From Syntrophomonas sp. UBA1368 (GTDB taxonomy: Bacteria; Bacillota; Syntrophomonadia; Syntrophomonadales; Syntrophomonadaceae), in the NCBI GenBank assembly GCA_002305965.1, contig DBRM01000022.1, forward strand, positions 28,732 to 43,516: a stretch of DNA of 14,785 nucleotides. The letters are read 5' to 3'. The translations under genes and the position numbers were made by a program. This document shows, in pieces, positions 14,304 through 14,785 of this stretch; position 1 is the first letter of the stretch, and each line of letters opens with the position of its first letter. The notes under the pieces were generated by a model. The model was not told the DNA's origin. It saw only the letters and a list, made by a program, of their open reading frames with translations, and searched no databases.

Positions 14304-14785
14304 ATGTACGTTACTGCACTCAATATCATAACCGGTACCAGTTTAACTGAATATTTAATGGGAATCAGAGGATATGTGATCCTCACTTCCCATTTAGGAT
14401 ATTTACTGGAAGGCGCCCTCTTAACGCTGAAAATTACTGCTTTATCTGTGGCCTTTGGTATGCTGCTGGGATTGTTTTTTGGTTTGTTCAAAATGTCCGG
14501 GAGCCGCATACTTAGGTTTTTGGCAGCGGTCTACATTGATTTTTTCCGTGGCACTCCTTTGTTTGTACAGATATTATTGATGTATTTCGGAGTGCTTCCG
14601 TTGGTTTTGACTGAAACTTCACCATTTCAAGCGGCGGTCATCACCTGCTCATTAAACAGCGGAGCCTATATTGCTGAAATCGTAAGAGCAGGTATTCAGG
14701 CAGTTGACAAAGGCCAGATGGAAGCAGCCAGATCACTGGGGATGAACCACGTTCAGGCGATGTGGCTGGTTATCCTGCCCCAGGC
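14304..14785 (+). CDS. Polar amino-acid ABC transporter permease (3' partial)
   Basis: The frame runs off the right edge after 160 codons. The visible part matches the HisM/GlnP permease family: a first membrane span at about 31-60 (LGYLLEGALLTLKITALSVA, then FGMLLGLFFGLFK), the block VYIDFFRGTPLFVQILLMYF, a hydrophobic ITCSLNSGAYIAEIVRAGI, and the EAA loop EAARSLGMNHVQAMWLVILP that docks on the ATPase. It would form the membrane channel for the lipoprotein encoded just upstream. AAGGA lies 8 nt before the ATG. The first 27 or so residues precede the first family block and include a longer hydrophilic lead than usual. An ATPase gene is expected beyond the window. Confidence 0.92.
   Translation, partial: MYVTALNIITGTSLTEYLMGIRGYVILTSHLGYLLEGALLTLKITALSVAFGMLLGLFFGLFKMSGSRILRFLAAVYIDFFRGTPLFVQILLMYFGVLPLVLTETSPFQAAVITCSLNSGAYIAEIVRAGIQAVDKGQMEAARSLGMNHVQAMWLVILPQ

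Noticed and set aside
1..14785. CRISPR array, toxin-antitoxin, phage-defence or mobile element
   Set aside because: No regularly spaced repeats, transposase, integrase, or recognised defence domain was seen in any frame.

Overview
The window looks like a chromosomal segment of an anaerobic, spore-forming, low-to-moderate GC Firmicute, probably of the class Clostridia and near the Peptococcaceae/Desulfitobacteriaceae. This rests on gene content: a membrane-anchored heterodisulfide-reductase-like Fe-S protein, a YlmC/YmxH-type sporulation PRC-barrel gene, nrdR, and the Gram-positive division-accessory run pgeF-ylmE-sepF-(proC)-ylmG-divIVA. Start codons are mixed (ATG, GTG, TTG), Shine-Dalgarno sites are strong, and promoters are AT-rich and sigma-A-like. 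The genus cannot be fixed from the sequence. No rRNA, tRNA, CRISPR array, IS element or prophage gene was seen. No stretch of 300 bases lacks a gene; the longest gap is 188 bp (3337-3524).

Region 1 (1-4841) is a mixed metabolic block. A 5'-truncated Fe-S oxidoreductase (ETF:quinone-oxidoreductase/HdrD type) runs in from the left. It meets a DUF763 helix-hairpin-helix gene tail to tail; that protein ends in a beta-clamp-like QPGLF pentapeptide. Upstream of the DUF763 gene and also on the minus strand is a rubrerythrin-like ferritin-superfamily gene with its own terminator and promoter. Divergent from that is a secernin-like C69 Ntn-hydrolase.

Region 2 (4842-12165) is the sporulation and cell-division neighbourhood. 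In order on the plus strand are ymxH/ylmC, nrdR, pgeF (ylmD), ylmE (YggS family), sepF, proC, ylmG (yggT), a double-length U32-family protein, divIVA and a DUF167/YggU gene. A small zinc-ribbon DUF2007 gene is inserted on the opposite strand between nrdR and pgeF. From sepF to DUF167 the genes are nearly contiguous: sepF/proC share one base, and other gaps are 1-21 bp. They probably form one transcript joining Z-ring tethering (SepF), membrane/septum organisation (YlmG, DivIVA), PLP homeostasis (YlmE), proline synthesis (ProC) and a U32 protein likely acting on RNA or another hydroxylation substrate. The S4-domain gene ylmH, usual between ylmG and divIVA, is absent, and the U32 gene occupies that place.

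Region 3 (12166-14785) is transport. A DMT/EamA exporter gene on the minus strand is divergent from a polar amino-acid ABC uptake operon. That operon has a lipoprotein-binding-protein gene, an intergenic GC-rich hairpin, then a permease gene cut by the window end. The uptake promoter contains a 7-2-7 inverted repeat overlapping its -10 box, a candidate operator.

Most of the window is conventional. The least ordinary items are the U32 protein with two cysteine-bearing halves in one chain, the DUF763 protein with a clamp-like tail, and a Cys-to-Gly change at a predicted cluster ligand in the Fe-S protein. I found no clear evidence of an entirely new multi-gene system.
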